A stretch of DNA of 64,000 nt from Haliclystus octoradiatus (taxonomy: Eukaryota > Cnidaria > Staurozoa > Stauromedusae > Haliclystidae): assembly GCA_916610825.1 (NCBI GenBank), contig OU744450.1, forward strand, positions 310,001 through 374,000. The letters are read 5' to 3'. Positions within the stretch are counted from its first letter, which is position 1. Each line of letters starts with the position of its first letter. Below are positions 1 through 26,558 of the stretch, piece after piece. Position numbers and translations under genes: made by a program. The notes under the pieces are model-generated. The model did no database searches. It saw only the letters and a program-made list of their open reading frames with translations, and was not told where the DNA came from.

Positions 1-15
1 AGTACACAAATTCAT

Positions 16-21
16 TTTATT
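16..21 (-). terminator. Poly(A) signal of the ShKT gene
   Basis: AATAAA on the minus strand about 130 nt past the stop codon at 150-152; the expected place for the 3' end of the ShKT transcript. Confidence 0.6.
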
Positions 22-149
22 CCAGACTCGACAGTACATGCCATATACAGCATCATCTTTGCATACAGTAGTTTCTACCCATCGAAAGTAAGAAAATTAA
101 ATATTACCATTTGATTACCTTTGATTTGTAGCCGCCCGCAAACTAAGGG

Positions 150-1844
150 CTACACGGTCGTATAGTTACCTATCTTACGACGGCACATTCCGCATGTCTC
201 AGGACACATCAAACGTGTTTGCACGCCGCTGATTTTGTCTTTGGAGTGACACTCTAGTTTGAATCTTTCACAAAACACAGATGATTGACTATTTTGGCAA
301 CCTATCAACCAAGACAAACCGTATATCGAGGGGTTTCTAATCAGTTTAATGAAAACAACCCATGACCCATACTTACGGGGGCATCCTTTGCTCAAGGGTG
401 TCACTTTATCCCAACAGCAGCCTCCTTCTACTGAACAACGTGGGGCGATACGATCGAGATTGGGCACATCTGAGATGCACCGTCCGCATGACTTTCTACA
501 GTACTTATGCATTGTTTTCCTGACAGACTTTGATTCACACATGCCATATCTATACAACTTATTACATTTTCGATCGCCTAAAACATTGAAACAGCTTCCT
601 TCGTTTCCCCTGCCACAGATATCACATGACTTCGGGCACCTCCTTTTCATGGCGTGGAAATGAGAGGCACAGTAGCCAGCCTTCACATATCTTACACAGT
701 TGAAATCCTTTTCATCAACACAAAGTTCTGCAAGCGAATAAAGTCAAATTGAAATAAATCCGTATCATGGCAACAATGATTCAACAACATCATACTTATT
801 TACATTTGCACACCTACCAGGACACCCTTCTCGGTCTAGGCCCTTGGCTGCCGTCACGCCATCTTCACAGCAGCCGAATTTTGAAACGGAACACCGAACA
901 GGGGCTAGAGCATTCCCTTCTAAAGAAAATCATCAAATTGAGTTACGCATAATTGTAAAACCTAAGCAAAAGATGATTTCGTCACTTGAAATACTCACTT
1001 TGACAAAAACCACATTCATTTGGACACCAGACCTCCAGTCGTTTCTTACTCGATTCACAATGACCTTTGCGCTTCAATTCACGGCAATTCGCGATAGGCG
1101 AATCATAAACATTCTTGCAAGACTTTGTCATAAGGAGAACAGAGTTATCTAAACATTTCAAAATATAAGACATGAATTAATCATGAAAAGGTATGATACC
1201 ATCCTATCTTATGTATTCTAAACTCATTTATTCTAGAATGTGTTGTACTGTTCGTCAGACAAGAGAGAGATTGCCTTCCAGCAGAGCCTATTGAATCATG
1301 GCAAATCCTTGAGCTGTAAACAAGAAAATGTAGGCCACCCATCCCATTCACAAATGGAACAAGTGTAAGAGGACCGATCGATAACATTCACATCAACGGA
1401 ACATGACGTATCATTGAATGTATATATATATCTTTTATATTACGGCAATTCATTTAGCGTTGCGTGAGAATGTGATAGTTATCATATGCGATGAATGTTA
1501 TATTTCTTTCTCTTCCTGTGAGAATGTTTGAAATGCGGCCGTGAAGACAGATTTGTGGGTCATTGAACCGCAAATGTACTTCAGAAAGTGTGAAAATGAT
1601 CTGCGTGATAAGCCGATTCCTATCTGGAGTCAATGCCTCCTTCACCCACATTCTACATTCTATAATCTTACACACATAATAACGTTCTAGCCAAATTTAT
1701 GTGCATAAATTCAACTGAATTGCAATAGTAAGTTACATAACACCATCAATCAATACACTTACTTTCATCGGCATTGTCAGCAGTAGTCATGGCGATAGTT
1801 AATACCAATATAACTGTCACACAAGAATAAATTGGCTTCGTCAT
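150..1844 (-). CDS. Secreted protein with four ShKT domains and a papilin-like CC module
   Basis: Exons (minus, 5' to 3'): 1844-1763, 1148-999, 727-377, 301-150; all introns phase 1; 244 residues. Exon 1 gives a signal peptide (MTKPIYSCVTVILVLTIAMT). Four six-cysteine ShKT-type domains follow at about residues 37-74, 79-117, 122-160 and 196-236, each ending in the C-x3-C-x2-C pattern typical of the family. Between the third and fourth lies a short module with GCCWD and KGC (about 172-193), which resembles the GCC-x-DG repeat of papilin/ADAMTS-like proteins. ShKT domains occur in metazoan secreted enzymes, matrix proteins and in sea-anemone channel blockers; here a matrix or secreted role is the safer reading, and no channel activity can be claimed. 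The last intron (302-376) is 75 nt, stop-free and in frame, but its GTAAGT donor and its match to an intron in the related gene at 50.6 kb argue it is spliced. An AATAAA lies at 21-16. Confidence 0.88.
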
Positions 1845-3893
1845 TTTTTAATCGTCAGTTGAAATTCTAATTTTGAATATGAAAGTGTCTTTGTCAAATA
1901 GAAGTGAGTGAGAAGGAACCCTTTGTAGTTATTTCTTTCGAAGGATGTATCAGATGGATGCAAACGACGGAAGAGAGTAGCAACCTAATTCAAACCAGCC
2001 TGTTCGTTATTGTCGAGGGTATCAAATGGTGGCCTCGGAAGCAAAGAGTTCTTATAGCTTCTGTCAGTCAAGCGCAGAGCCAATCACATGCAAGCTAACA
2101 ATTCGATCTCGTATAGAATGCAAAGAATGTCGATGGAATTGTGGATGTTGCGTCCAATCAGAAGGCTTTCTAACTAAACTGTAATCTATATATAGATTAA
2201 CATCCTGTGACATGATAGATAGAGAGACAATAAGATCGAAAGCACCCCGCAGCAAATGGTTTGACCTCTCAGTTTGCAGTCATGCGTGGCGCCCTACGTG
2301 TTCTTTATCTACTTGCGTCATCATTATAAATCATCAAATCGAGAGAATAATCAGCCTGCGCAGTTTCTTGATTATTTCCTTTCGCTTTATAAAATAGCAA
2401 ATGGGCTCAAATGGGTAGGGCAGATTGTCACTGCGTTTCGATTCTTTCCTTTTGAAATACCACCCAAATCAATCGTAAACAACACTCGTATTCTAAAAGG
2501 TGTTCCATTGTTGTCGGTACAATGACATTTGTAAATCTCCAGCTTGTTTTGGAATGATTCAGACTGCAGCTAACTATTCAAGGCACGCGGTCTGAACGCA
2601 GAAGAATGTCATGTTGTTGCATTCCAACTGATTGTTAAGTGAGATTTACGGCAGACGTAAACACATCCATTCAACTCTATTATATATTTGTTTGTTTTTA
2701 TCTATCTCCTCATTACAATGATTTACTGCCCTGACGCCTCTCTTTCACTTGAAAGGGTCTCAATTGCATGTGCATTCATTCTGCTGCTGTGACATGATCC
2801 CGAGGACATGATATGTTCATTATAAGCGGGACTCCATCGTTACATCATCACTCTGTGCTGATCTTAGCTTGATTGTTTATCCACTCCATCGACATGTGAC
2901 GTAGACTACTGAGCTACGATATGACCCCCATTTTAAAATGACATCAAACATCGACGGACCAAGTCCATATTATTAGTCACTAATTATATTAATTACATTG
3001 TATTGTACGTAATAGATATGCAATCATATGTTAGCATCTCAGGGTGAGTGTATGACGGGACAGGGTGAGTGTTTGTATTTAGTTCATTCTATTGATCTGA
3101 AGTTTATTTGAAACCCAGGCTTAAGTTATAATTTTAACAAGTTAGGGCGTATAGCTATAGTCGAATGCACATAAATATTTATATAATGGCCGTAAGGCAT
3201 TACCAATTGGTTGAATCAATCTAGACACCAGCGCAAGCCTCCGTGAAGAGTTCTACATCCTATTTATGTAATCTTCTATAATTGGCAATCACAGACCTGT
3301 TGATTCTATTGTGCTCAAAATCTTCTACGGTCTAAACAAGCTTTGTTCGTCTATTGGATTTCACACGAATGACTAGAAGACAATATTCTGTTGACCTTGA
3401 GATCGGAAATCTCATTGGCACTTCTTCAGATTGTCTAGCCAACCGCTGACCCAATGGCACAATACAAAGCTTTAGATCACCGTGATCTGATTTTAAGCGC
3501 TTCCTGGAACGAATATCTTAGGCAGAGAGAAATAACATTGATGATTCTCAAAATGCGAATAACAGATTTGATATTGTGATGGTGGCAATAATAATAAGTA
3601 AGATGAGAATTGGAATCATCAAATTGAAATAAGTAATGTTGTCTTTGTGATTGGATTTGCATTCTTTAGGGATTCCTCAAATGGATTTTACGTGGGTCCT
3701 ATCTTAAATGAAAACTATAAAATAAAATAAAATAAATCACGCAGCTGGAAATGATCACTGCATCAAAAAGACAACAATCATATTTCGTTTTCGTTGGTTA
3801 TCTCAATTTGGGATCATTTGCAAAGTAGTAATAAATGTTTTTTACATAATTCAAAGCAACATATACAGATGTTTATAAGAGAGGATGACATGG
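1845..3893. other. Spacer upstream of the ShKT gene
   Basis: AT-rich spacer between the ShKT start and the mL50 stop codon. I find no exon series, no recognised RNA gene and no bounded repeat. It should hold the ShKT promoter and the mL50 3' untranslated region. Short open frames here have no splice context or family likeness. Confidence 0.6.
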
Positions 3894-6800
3894 CTAACGG
3901 TCTCGCTGCGCAGGAGCATTACTAAATCTATCAACTGTCTTTTTATATTTTTTAGTCTGTTTGAAGTAGGGCAAAGGGGTTGCAGACACCCCAAACGACA
4001 AATTGTGAGGCAGGGCGTTCCGATCGACAGCCTGGAACGGATCAAAGTTTTTTGGTTTTAATCCTTGGTAATAATCAACGAGGTCATCCATGGTCTTCAA
4101 TTTATCAATCATTTGGTTTGGAGGTAGCAATCCAAATTCCTGATGACATGCGCGAATAATCTAAATTTAGAAAAAGTGCAAAGACAGAATGTCAAACAGT
4201 TGAAGCGGCATTGGTGGCATCATTGCAGATCTATAAATAGCTCAGTGTATGTAGTAGCCTGCTGTGAGTTGTAATGATCGACAAAATGATAGACAACTGA
4301 TAGATCAGATATAAATTATAGTTTAATATATGAACTGATATTTGATAAGTAAGTAAGTAAGAGCAAGAATGAATTTACGTCATATTCAACATGTGACTGC
4401 TATGTCACAGTATGTTAATGTTAATATCAAACAGTTGAAGCGGCATTGGTGGCATCATTATAAATAGAGTGCATGTAGTAGCCTGCTGTGAGTTGTTGCA
4501 TGAGTGATTGCAGTGAATTCAATTGCAACATTCAGTGGCAACATTTTGATCGCCTCCAGAGATTAAAAAAAACAGAGGGATGAGAGCAGTTCTTCGTTGT
4601 GACTATCGCACTCCTGCCTCCGAGATGTGTAGTCGACTTGGTTGGCTCTCAATCAGAGACAGAATGACATCGCACCAACTAATGATCACCCATAAAATTA
4701 AATTTAACCTCGCTCCTCTCCAAATACCACCAGCACTCAATCCCATTCCCATAATGACATCTACATCAAGTCGAGCCATCGCCATTCATATCAATACACT
4801 GGTGCTGACAAATGGAATGATCTGCCGTCTGCAATGAAGGAAGTCTCAAAAAGGATTGGTTTTAAATGTCTCCTCAATCCTGCTTATATATATGTATGTT
4901 GTAATGTATAGCCTAATCAGTCCTTTGAAAAAAAGTTCGATGTAAACTTAAAGGTTTTCTGAATAAATGATGATGATGATGAATTCAAGAGAAAATTAAG
5001 TTCTGATAAAGACGTTTAGGAACTTAAATCAGCTACTTAAATAGTCGAATTGATAACTCTGTGAACCAGTCAGGGTGGCTCAAACAGAGAGTATTAATAG
5101 TAAATCATCCCCATTTTGAACTTGACCCTATATGTTGAAATCATTTCTTAAAAACTGTATCACCACGAACCTTGAATTTCAGATGTGTTGATGATGGTGT
5201 TCGGTCTTCCCATAATGCACTCTCTGTTGACATGTTGTTGATTTGAGATATTTCTGAGATTGCTCTACAAAGACGATTGCTGACATTCTCAAGTGGTAAT
5301 GTAGAAGCATCAATCTGTGACCTGAAAAGAATGAGCAAGAATAGACAAATGATAACATTTCCTCCATATCCAACAAAAACGAAATGATATAGGGAAGTAA
5401 TTAGTCTCTCTACAGAAGGACTAATTGAATTACACAGCTCCATCATAGTCCATTACATCATATGGTATAACTATCAAATCGTGCCAAGAAAATGCAGTTG
5501 AATGGTATGATATATCTCGTTCTGAGTTTGAAAAAAGTGAATGATCGGAAATAGGGTAGATTCAATATGTTTAAAATAAGAAATCCATTTCACCATTCTT
5601 CATCATTTAGCTTCAGCTACTCAAATCTATGTTGAAATGTTTTTGTGTCATGTTCACTTCAAAAACGATATATAAGTATAACGCACGTCGCATGCAAACG
5701 CAAGGATACTAGCCTACACATTATCATCATCATTATTTATTCAGGAATATCTGATAAGGTGCCATCCATAAAGTACGTACTCAGTAAATACTCCAATAAT
5801 TGACCCCCATTCCCCCCTGTACGCAGCTGTACGCTTTGTGATAACCCCACCCCTGTGCGTACGTACTCAGTTTTATTCTGACCCCCTTTTACGTTTTGAT
5901 TTCTTGTTAACATGTTTTTCAATATCAAGCAACTAAAACTTATAACGCGTAGTTTAATCCCCGCAAAATCATTACATCAGTATACGCTTATTTCTTAATA
6001 TTAGAATATAAATTTAAAAGAAGAATTTACAAAATCAACTGTTAAACTCTATCTATGCAATGGGAATAATTAACAGCATTGTTTTCTTTACGTTTTGCGT
6101 TTTTTTTTACTGTTTTCTAAATGACGTAATATTTTAATTATATATGGCGCAAATTTTTTGGTTGCCCTAGTAATGGCGTGTTATTTTATATTGACCGTAT
6201 ACTGCACATTTTTCAAATTTATTTGATTTAAAACGTAACTTTTCGGTTAAGTGCAATTAATCATCACTAAAAATTGCATTAAATATATTTGAAACTACCT
6301 TGATTGACCCCCCTCCCCCTATACGCAGCTGTACGCTTTTGGTGTGACCCCCCTCCCCCATACTGAGTACATACTTTATGGATGGCCCCTAAGTGTGTAT
6401 AAACTGATAACAGCATTAGGACACTTTTTTCACAGGACTGACTGACTAAGATATACATAAAAAAGAGGAAATTACAAATAATCTAATAACAGGGTTGATA
6501 ATTACACTCAAAGTAAATTCTTCTCAATTTCTCAAGGAGACACTTGAAACTGGTAGGACATCGAGGAAGGATTCGTAATTAGTAGGTATAAACCCTTCAT
6601 CAAACAAAAATACATAGGTCTATGGCCATATCGTAATACAGCCTAATCAAAGCTTAGCTCAGAATTTGAAGTGAATTCCGAATTCGTCTACCCGACCGTC
6701 GTCACCGTCGACCGACTGACTGCAGCCTGCAGAAGTGCTGACTCAAACCACAAAAGCAACTTACTCTTCGGAAGATGCTTCAGAAATAGTGTCTTTTGCT

Positions 6801-6910
6801 GTTGAAGGCATCCACTTTCTAACAGTGTTTAATAAGTTGTATTTTGTAGTTGATTGATGGATGTTTCTTGTTAAAAACCGACAGTAACAAGTTCCACGAA
6901 AAGACGCCAT
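3894..6910 (-). CDS. MRPL50: Mitochondrial large-subunit ribosomal protein mL50
   Basis: Exons 6910-6765, 5321-5171 and 4160-3894 join in phase (2, then 0) to 187 residues. The N-terminus (MASFRGTCYCRFLTRNIHQS) is rich in Arg, Ser and Thr and lacks acid residues, as in a mitochondrial presequence. The middle reads LPLENVSNRLCRAISEI and LKFKIIRACHQEFG, then LPPNQMIDKLKTMDDLVDYY, matching the order of the acyl-carrier-like fold of mL50: helix, conserved EFG, PN, and a D-x-V-x-(D/F)-Y motif. The protein would sit on the mitochondrial 39S subunit. Human mL50 is shorter (about 158); the extra length is in the C-terminal tail (YFKQTKKYKKTVDRF). Start chosen at 6910 because ATGG follows AAA and the presequence begins there; an in-frame ATG lies upstream at 6997. 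Identification is from motif memory, not a search. Confidence 0.82.
4193..4500. repeat. Direct repeat pair in mL50 intron 2
   Basis: The stretch starting aaacagttgaagcggcattg at about 4178-4275 recurs at about 4426-4498, including ggtggcatcatt and gtagtagcctgctgtgagtt. The second copy lacks about 12 bases present in the first. Probably a local duplication. Confidence 0.75.
4580..4985 (+). mobile_element. LINE 3' fragment
   Basis: In one + frame around 4812-4900 the sequence reads KWNDLPSAMKEVSKRIGFKC, the W-N-x-L-P...F-K...L hallmark of the C-terminus of CR1/Jockey-type LINE reverse transcriptases. It is followed by a short 3' tail (cagtcctttgaaaaaaagtt, aataaa) ending in (gat)n. Only the 3' end remains; upstream frames are broken. 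It lies in mL50 intron 2. Confidence 0.75.
5757..6390. mobile_element. Non-autonomous terminal-inverted-repeat element
   Basis: Left end GCCATCCATAAAGTACGTAC (5761-5784) and the reverse complement of the right end (6363-6386) differ at one of 24 positions. Inside each, a second conserved block contains TGACCCCC and CGCAGCTGTACGC, so inverted similarity reaches about 75 nt. About 634 bp, no coding capacity, inside mL50 intron 1. I could not assign a clear target duplication. Confidence 0.75.
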
Positions 6911-8798
6911 TTTAAAATTAGACAGATCGTCGATTCTATGATAACGAGGCCAAATTTGCGGCTTCAGATTTGTAATGAGCAGAAGCGAGGCTGACAAAAT
7001 TGAGGAGACGCACTGTGAATCATTTCATTAACTTCTGAGTTTTGACTATTTCTTTTCTTTTCTAAATATAACTTCATTAAGATGTGTTGAAAATCGTCGA
7101 TGAGAAAAAGTTCACCTTGAAAGAAAAAAGATGTAAATAGACGAATTGGAGGCTACTACAGATCAATAAGGGAATTTCTCAAGCAAGAATGGAAGCCATA
7201 TATGGTCGCCATCAGGCAACACGTTATAAACTTATTGAATGGTGAAATGACTATATCAACATAGGAGACAATACAAGTATATGTTGATGCTAAAAAGATG
7301 TTTTATCGTTATTCAACTTTGTTATTTGTAATTTGGGAGTTTATAACATGCAAATAAAAGGAGTACAAAATTATTCAATGCAATCCAGCCAGAAAAATTA
7401 TGGTTATAGGCTCTCATTAAATGGCAGCGGCTGTTTATTATAATAATTGAAAGAGTTGTTTCTACTGTTCATGCCTTATTGGATGGAAACTGCTCACTAA
7501 AATTGAAGAAAAATATCATTTATAAGACAGTCGATTTGGAGAATATATGCCATCAGGAACTGAGAGAGTTAGGACACTCTTCATGCACCGCTAGTGTTTG
7601 GTATTGGGCAAACGTATGTCGCTGAACTAATGAGCGCATTTTCAGAGCCAGTGATCTCAGTCTAAGCGAAGCGCGCAAGAAGATTACAACCTTACAAAAC
7701 ATTATAGCGTACCGACAGTATTACAAAGGTCGTTTTGAGATAATTCAGCAAATAAATGTGGATAAAAACCACTTAGCCCACTTAATTTGGCTGTTATAGA
7801 ATATCCACTTCAAACGGTTAAACAATTGAAGAACGAATAATTTCCCGCACATGCACACTATTCAAATTCTGGCCTCGATTTCAAAGCCCTGTTTACAAAT
7901 GACTCACGGAAATTGGGTGCTCCAGCCATTGCAAATAGATGGCTCTGACCATGAAGGCTTCCATTTTCAATGATCGCATAGGTCTGGTAAGTAGGAAAAC
8001 GAACGCTGGGACTGGACGGAATTTACTAACAACAGCCAACCATTGGATCAGATTGTTTGCAAATGCAACCTAAATGAATTCAACCAGTCACTCAAAGAAT
8101 TTCTAGATTGGCACTAATGTGGGCATGCACAGTGAAACTGTAAACCCATCACTATATCCAACTCTCTCTCATTGGTCATCGCTACGTTGCATAAGCACAC
8201 AAGAAGAACGTCTTTCTATATTATAATCACCAACACAAAGAAGATTGCAAAATAGATAGCTGAATTGAGCTATATCAAATGGTACTTTTTAGTAAACACT
8301 ATATGGTAACTGTCTCTATGTGTAGAAGAGGCTATCTTTTGATGGAAAATGCCTGTTTACAGACCCAGGTGCTGCATTCGATGATCATTTGATTTATCAA
8401 GTCAAGGCTGAGTGAGTTCAAATCTTGAGTCTTGGTCTGCCATCTGAGTTAGCACCCTTCCGCACCTAATGCCTGATATCAACATTAATCATAAAGAAAT
8501 TCCTCAAAGATAAAAACTGCCTTGTAAAACAGATTGGACGAAGTTGGGCATGTACATAATTTAATCTAATCAGCAATTCAAAACACCAAGCTAAAAGAAC
8601 AATGTGCAACAAAGACCATAACAACGACACACAATTATTATTATCAAAGCGTTTTAAAACAACCAATAGAATGTGACACAATAATTTATTCAAAAGCATC
8701 AGCATAACCTGCCACACAAACAATAAACTACAAACAACAGCCATAAAATAATAATAATAATATTTTCAATTCAGATGTACAAATTTGAGGAGCGCATA
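6911..8798. other. Spacer between mL50 start and MORC stop
   Basis: No convincing exons on either strand. Contains the mL50 promoter side and the MORC 3' untranslated region. AATAAA occurs on the minus strand near 8684-8689, about 110 nt beyond the MORC stop codon, a plausible poly(A) signal. Confidence 0.55.
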
Positions 8799-24710
<15,912 letters not shown>

Positions 24711-26528
24711 ATACGCCGCCTTCAGTTTGGAATGCCAACAAGACAAGAGATTGCTCAAACAGATAGAAAATCACAGCTTATCTCCCGTAGATAATCAAAC
24801 GCAATCCGTTTTGAACAAAATGTACGTATCCTCTTCAACCGTAGTACAACCGAAGTGCGATGGTGAATTCAACAGCACTGCAGTGGGTGGCACCGCAACA
24901 TATTTGTAAGTGTGTATATTTAATCCCAAACAACAAACATCAGCGCGTCGATACGACGATGAACAAAACTGTAAATAGACCAAGTATTTTGTTATTGTAA
25001 TTCAGCTCGAATAGCTCCTCAAAAATCCGTATCTTATCAATAAATGCCAACACACGTACAACATGTGCTCTGTCTCTGTCCCATTGGAAGAGAGGAATAA
25101 GTGCCTGAAACAACAGTCTACGACGGATTTCCTGCAAGTCACATGATGAGTCAGAGTCACTGGCAGCGATTCATTGGCTGACACGTCTGCTCACATCAGC
25201 ATCACATGACGAAATGCACCATGGTCACTCTTCGTCATCTTAGTCACCATCGACAACCACTTTTCTCTACCAACGGTCGCCATGTTTTACAGCTTGGTAT
25301 CAAAGACAACTTTTTCCTCAGTAAAGTAAAAAGTATTAACCAACACTTTACATGTACAGTGCTAATTGGATAATTATATTTGGAGAATTGGAGAATTATG
25401 CTATTTGTTTTTATGTGTTTTAGAAGGTTGCAGCTGAGTGTCTGGGAATGCCGATATTTGGCTACTGTTCGAGGAGGAAGTTGTTAACAAACTCACTTTC
25501 ATCGATAATCACTTGTTTCCTCCGGTGATTATATAGCAATGAATGCATATATTGCAACTTTGTCTGACAAGTTGTTTAATAGTCGATTCCGTGACCATTA
25601 AACTCAAAGGATCTATAAGCTATGTTGCTGCTATCGCAGTGTCAAGCTTCCCATTCCCAATCTACATTGCTACAGCCACTATCAGTCTGATTGCTAGACG
25701 GAGTGTGATTTTCCAATCAGATGACCGATAGAAAAGTGTAGATCATATCTGAGTTTTAGAATGTTTGTGTCTCTCATGGCTTGATATGACACTGGAACAA
25801 CAGTATTCAGTAATTTCCTGTAGAACGAAGAACATCTCTTTTCTGTTATTACCGATATTACGTCTTTGTACTGTCAAAGCGTTAAATTCTTCCTCTGAAA
25901 CCTAACCAGATATCTATATTTATCTACTTTCGTTATCTTTTCCTTTCTTCCGAAGTTATCGATCGTACTTCCAATCCAATCATTTCTATTTGCATGTGAC
26001 ACCTCACATTTTCTTCGTGAAAAGTTGAACATCATTGAAAACCATGCAATATTTAGATATGCTGTACAGTATCAAGGAAAGCTGAACACCTCGATAAGCA
26101 AACATTTTTGAAATGCCACAGAGTGGTGTTGGTTAATACATATTTCGGTAATTTAACTTTTTCAAGACGCTCTTTGCAAAATAAGCCCAAGTGAAATGCG
26201 TGTTTTTGAAAATAAATGACTGAAGTCGAACGACACGATATCTCCTCAGGACCTCAGTGAGAAAATTGCAGAACAACAACAGAACATTAAATGCCGCCAT
26301 TATGAAATATGTGAACACCGCGTACTCTAGTCTCCCTGTATGAGTAAATGATATAATGTGATTGGTTAATTGACAATGGTGTGGCACAAAGATATGCAAA
26401 ACACTTTTTCCTCGGATATTTTCGGATCATTGACACGTTCAAAAATTGTACATTGTTTATTACCAAAAACACTAACCATTTATGAGCTCGCGGCTTATTT
26501 CAACATATTGCTATCAACATATTTGTAA
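24711..26528. promoter_or_regulatory. Divergent intergenic region between MORC and the MNT-like gene
   Basis: 1.8 kb separating two start codons on opposite strands, so it should contain both promoters. I see no TATA box in a convincing position and no exon with splice context. The part nearest MORC (24.7-25.3 kb) is less AT-rich than the rest. Confidence 0.55.
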
Positions 26529-26558
26529 ATGAGATTCCAGCCTTATTCCACTGGTGCC

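Noticed and set aside
349..663. 104-codon plus-strand frame over the ShKT exons
   Set aside because: Antisense shadow of the real minus-strand exon with conserved cysteines.
8466..8744. Hydrophobic 92-codon frame after MORC
   Set aside because: AT-rich 3' untranslated region with chance Leu/Phe codons; no splice signals or start context.
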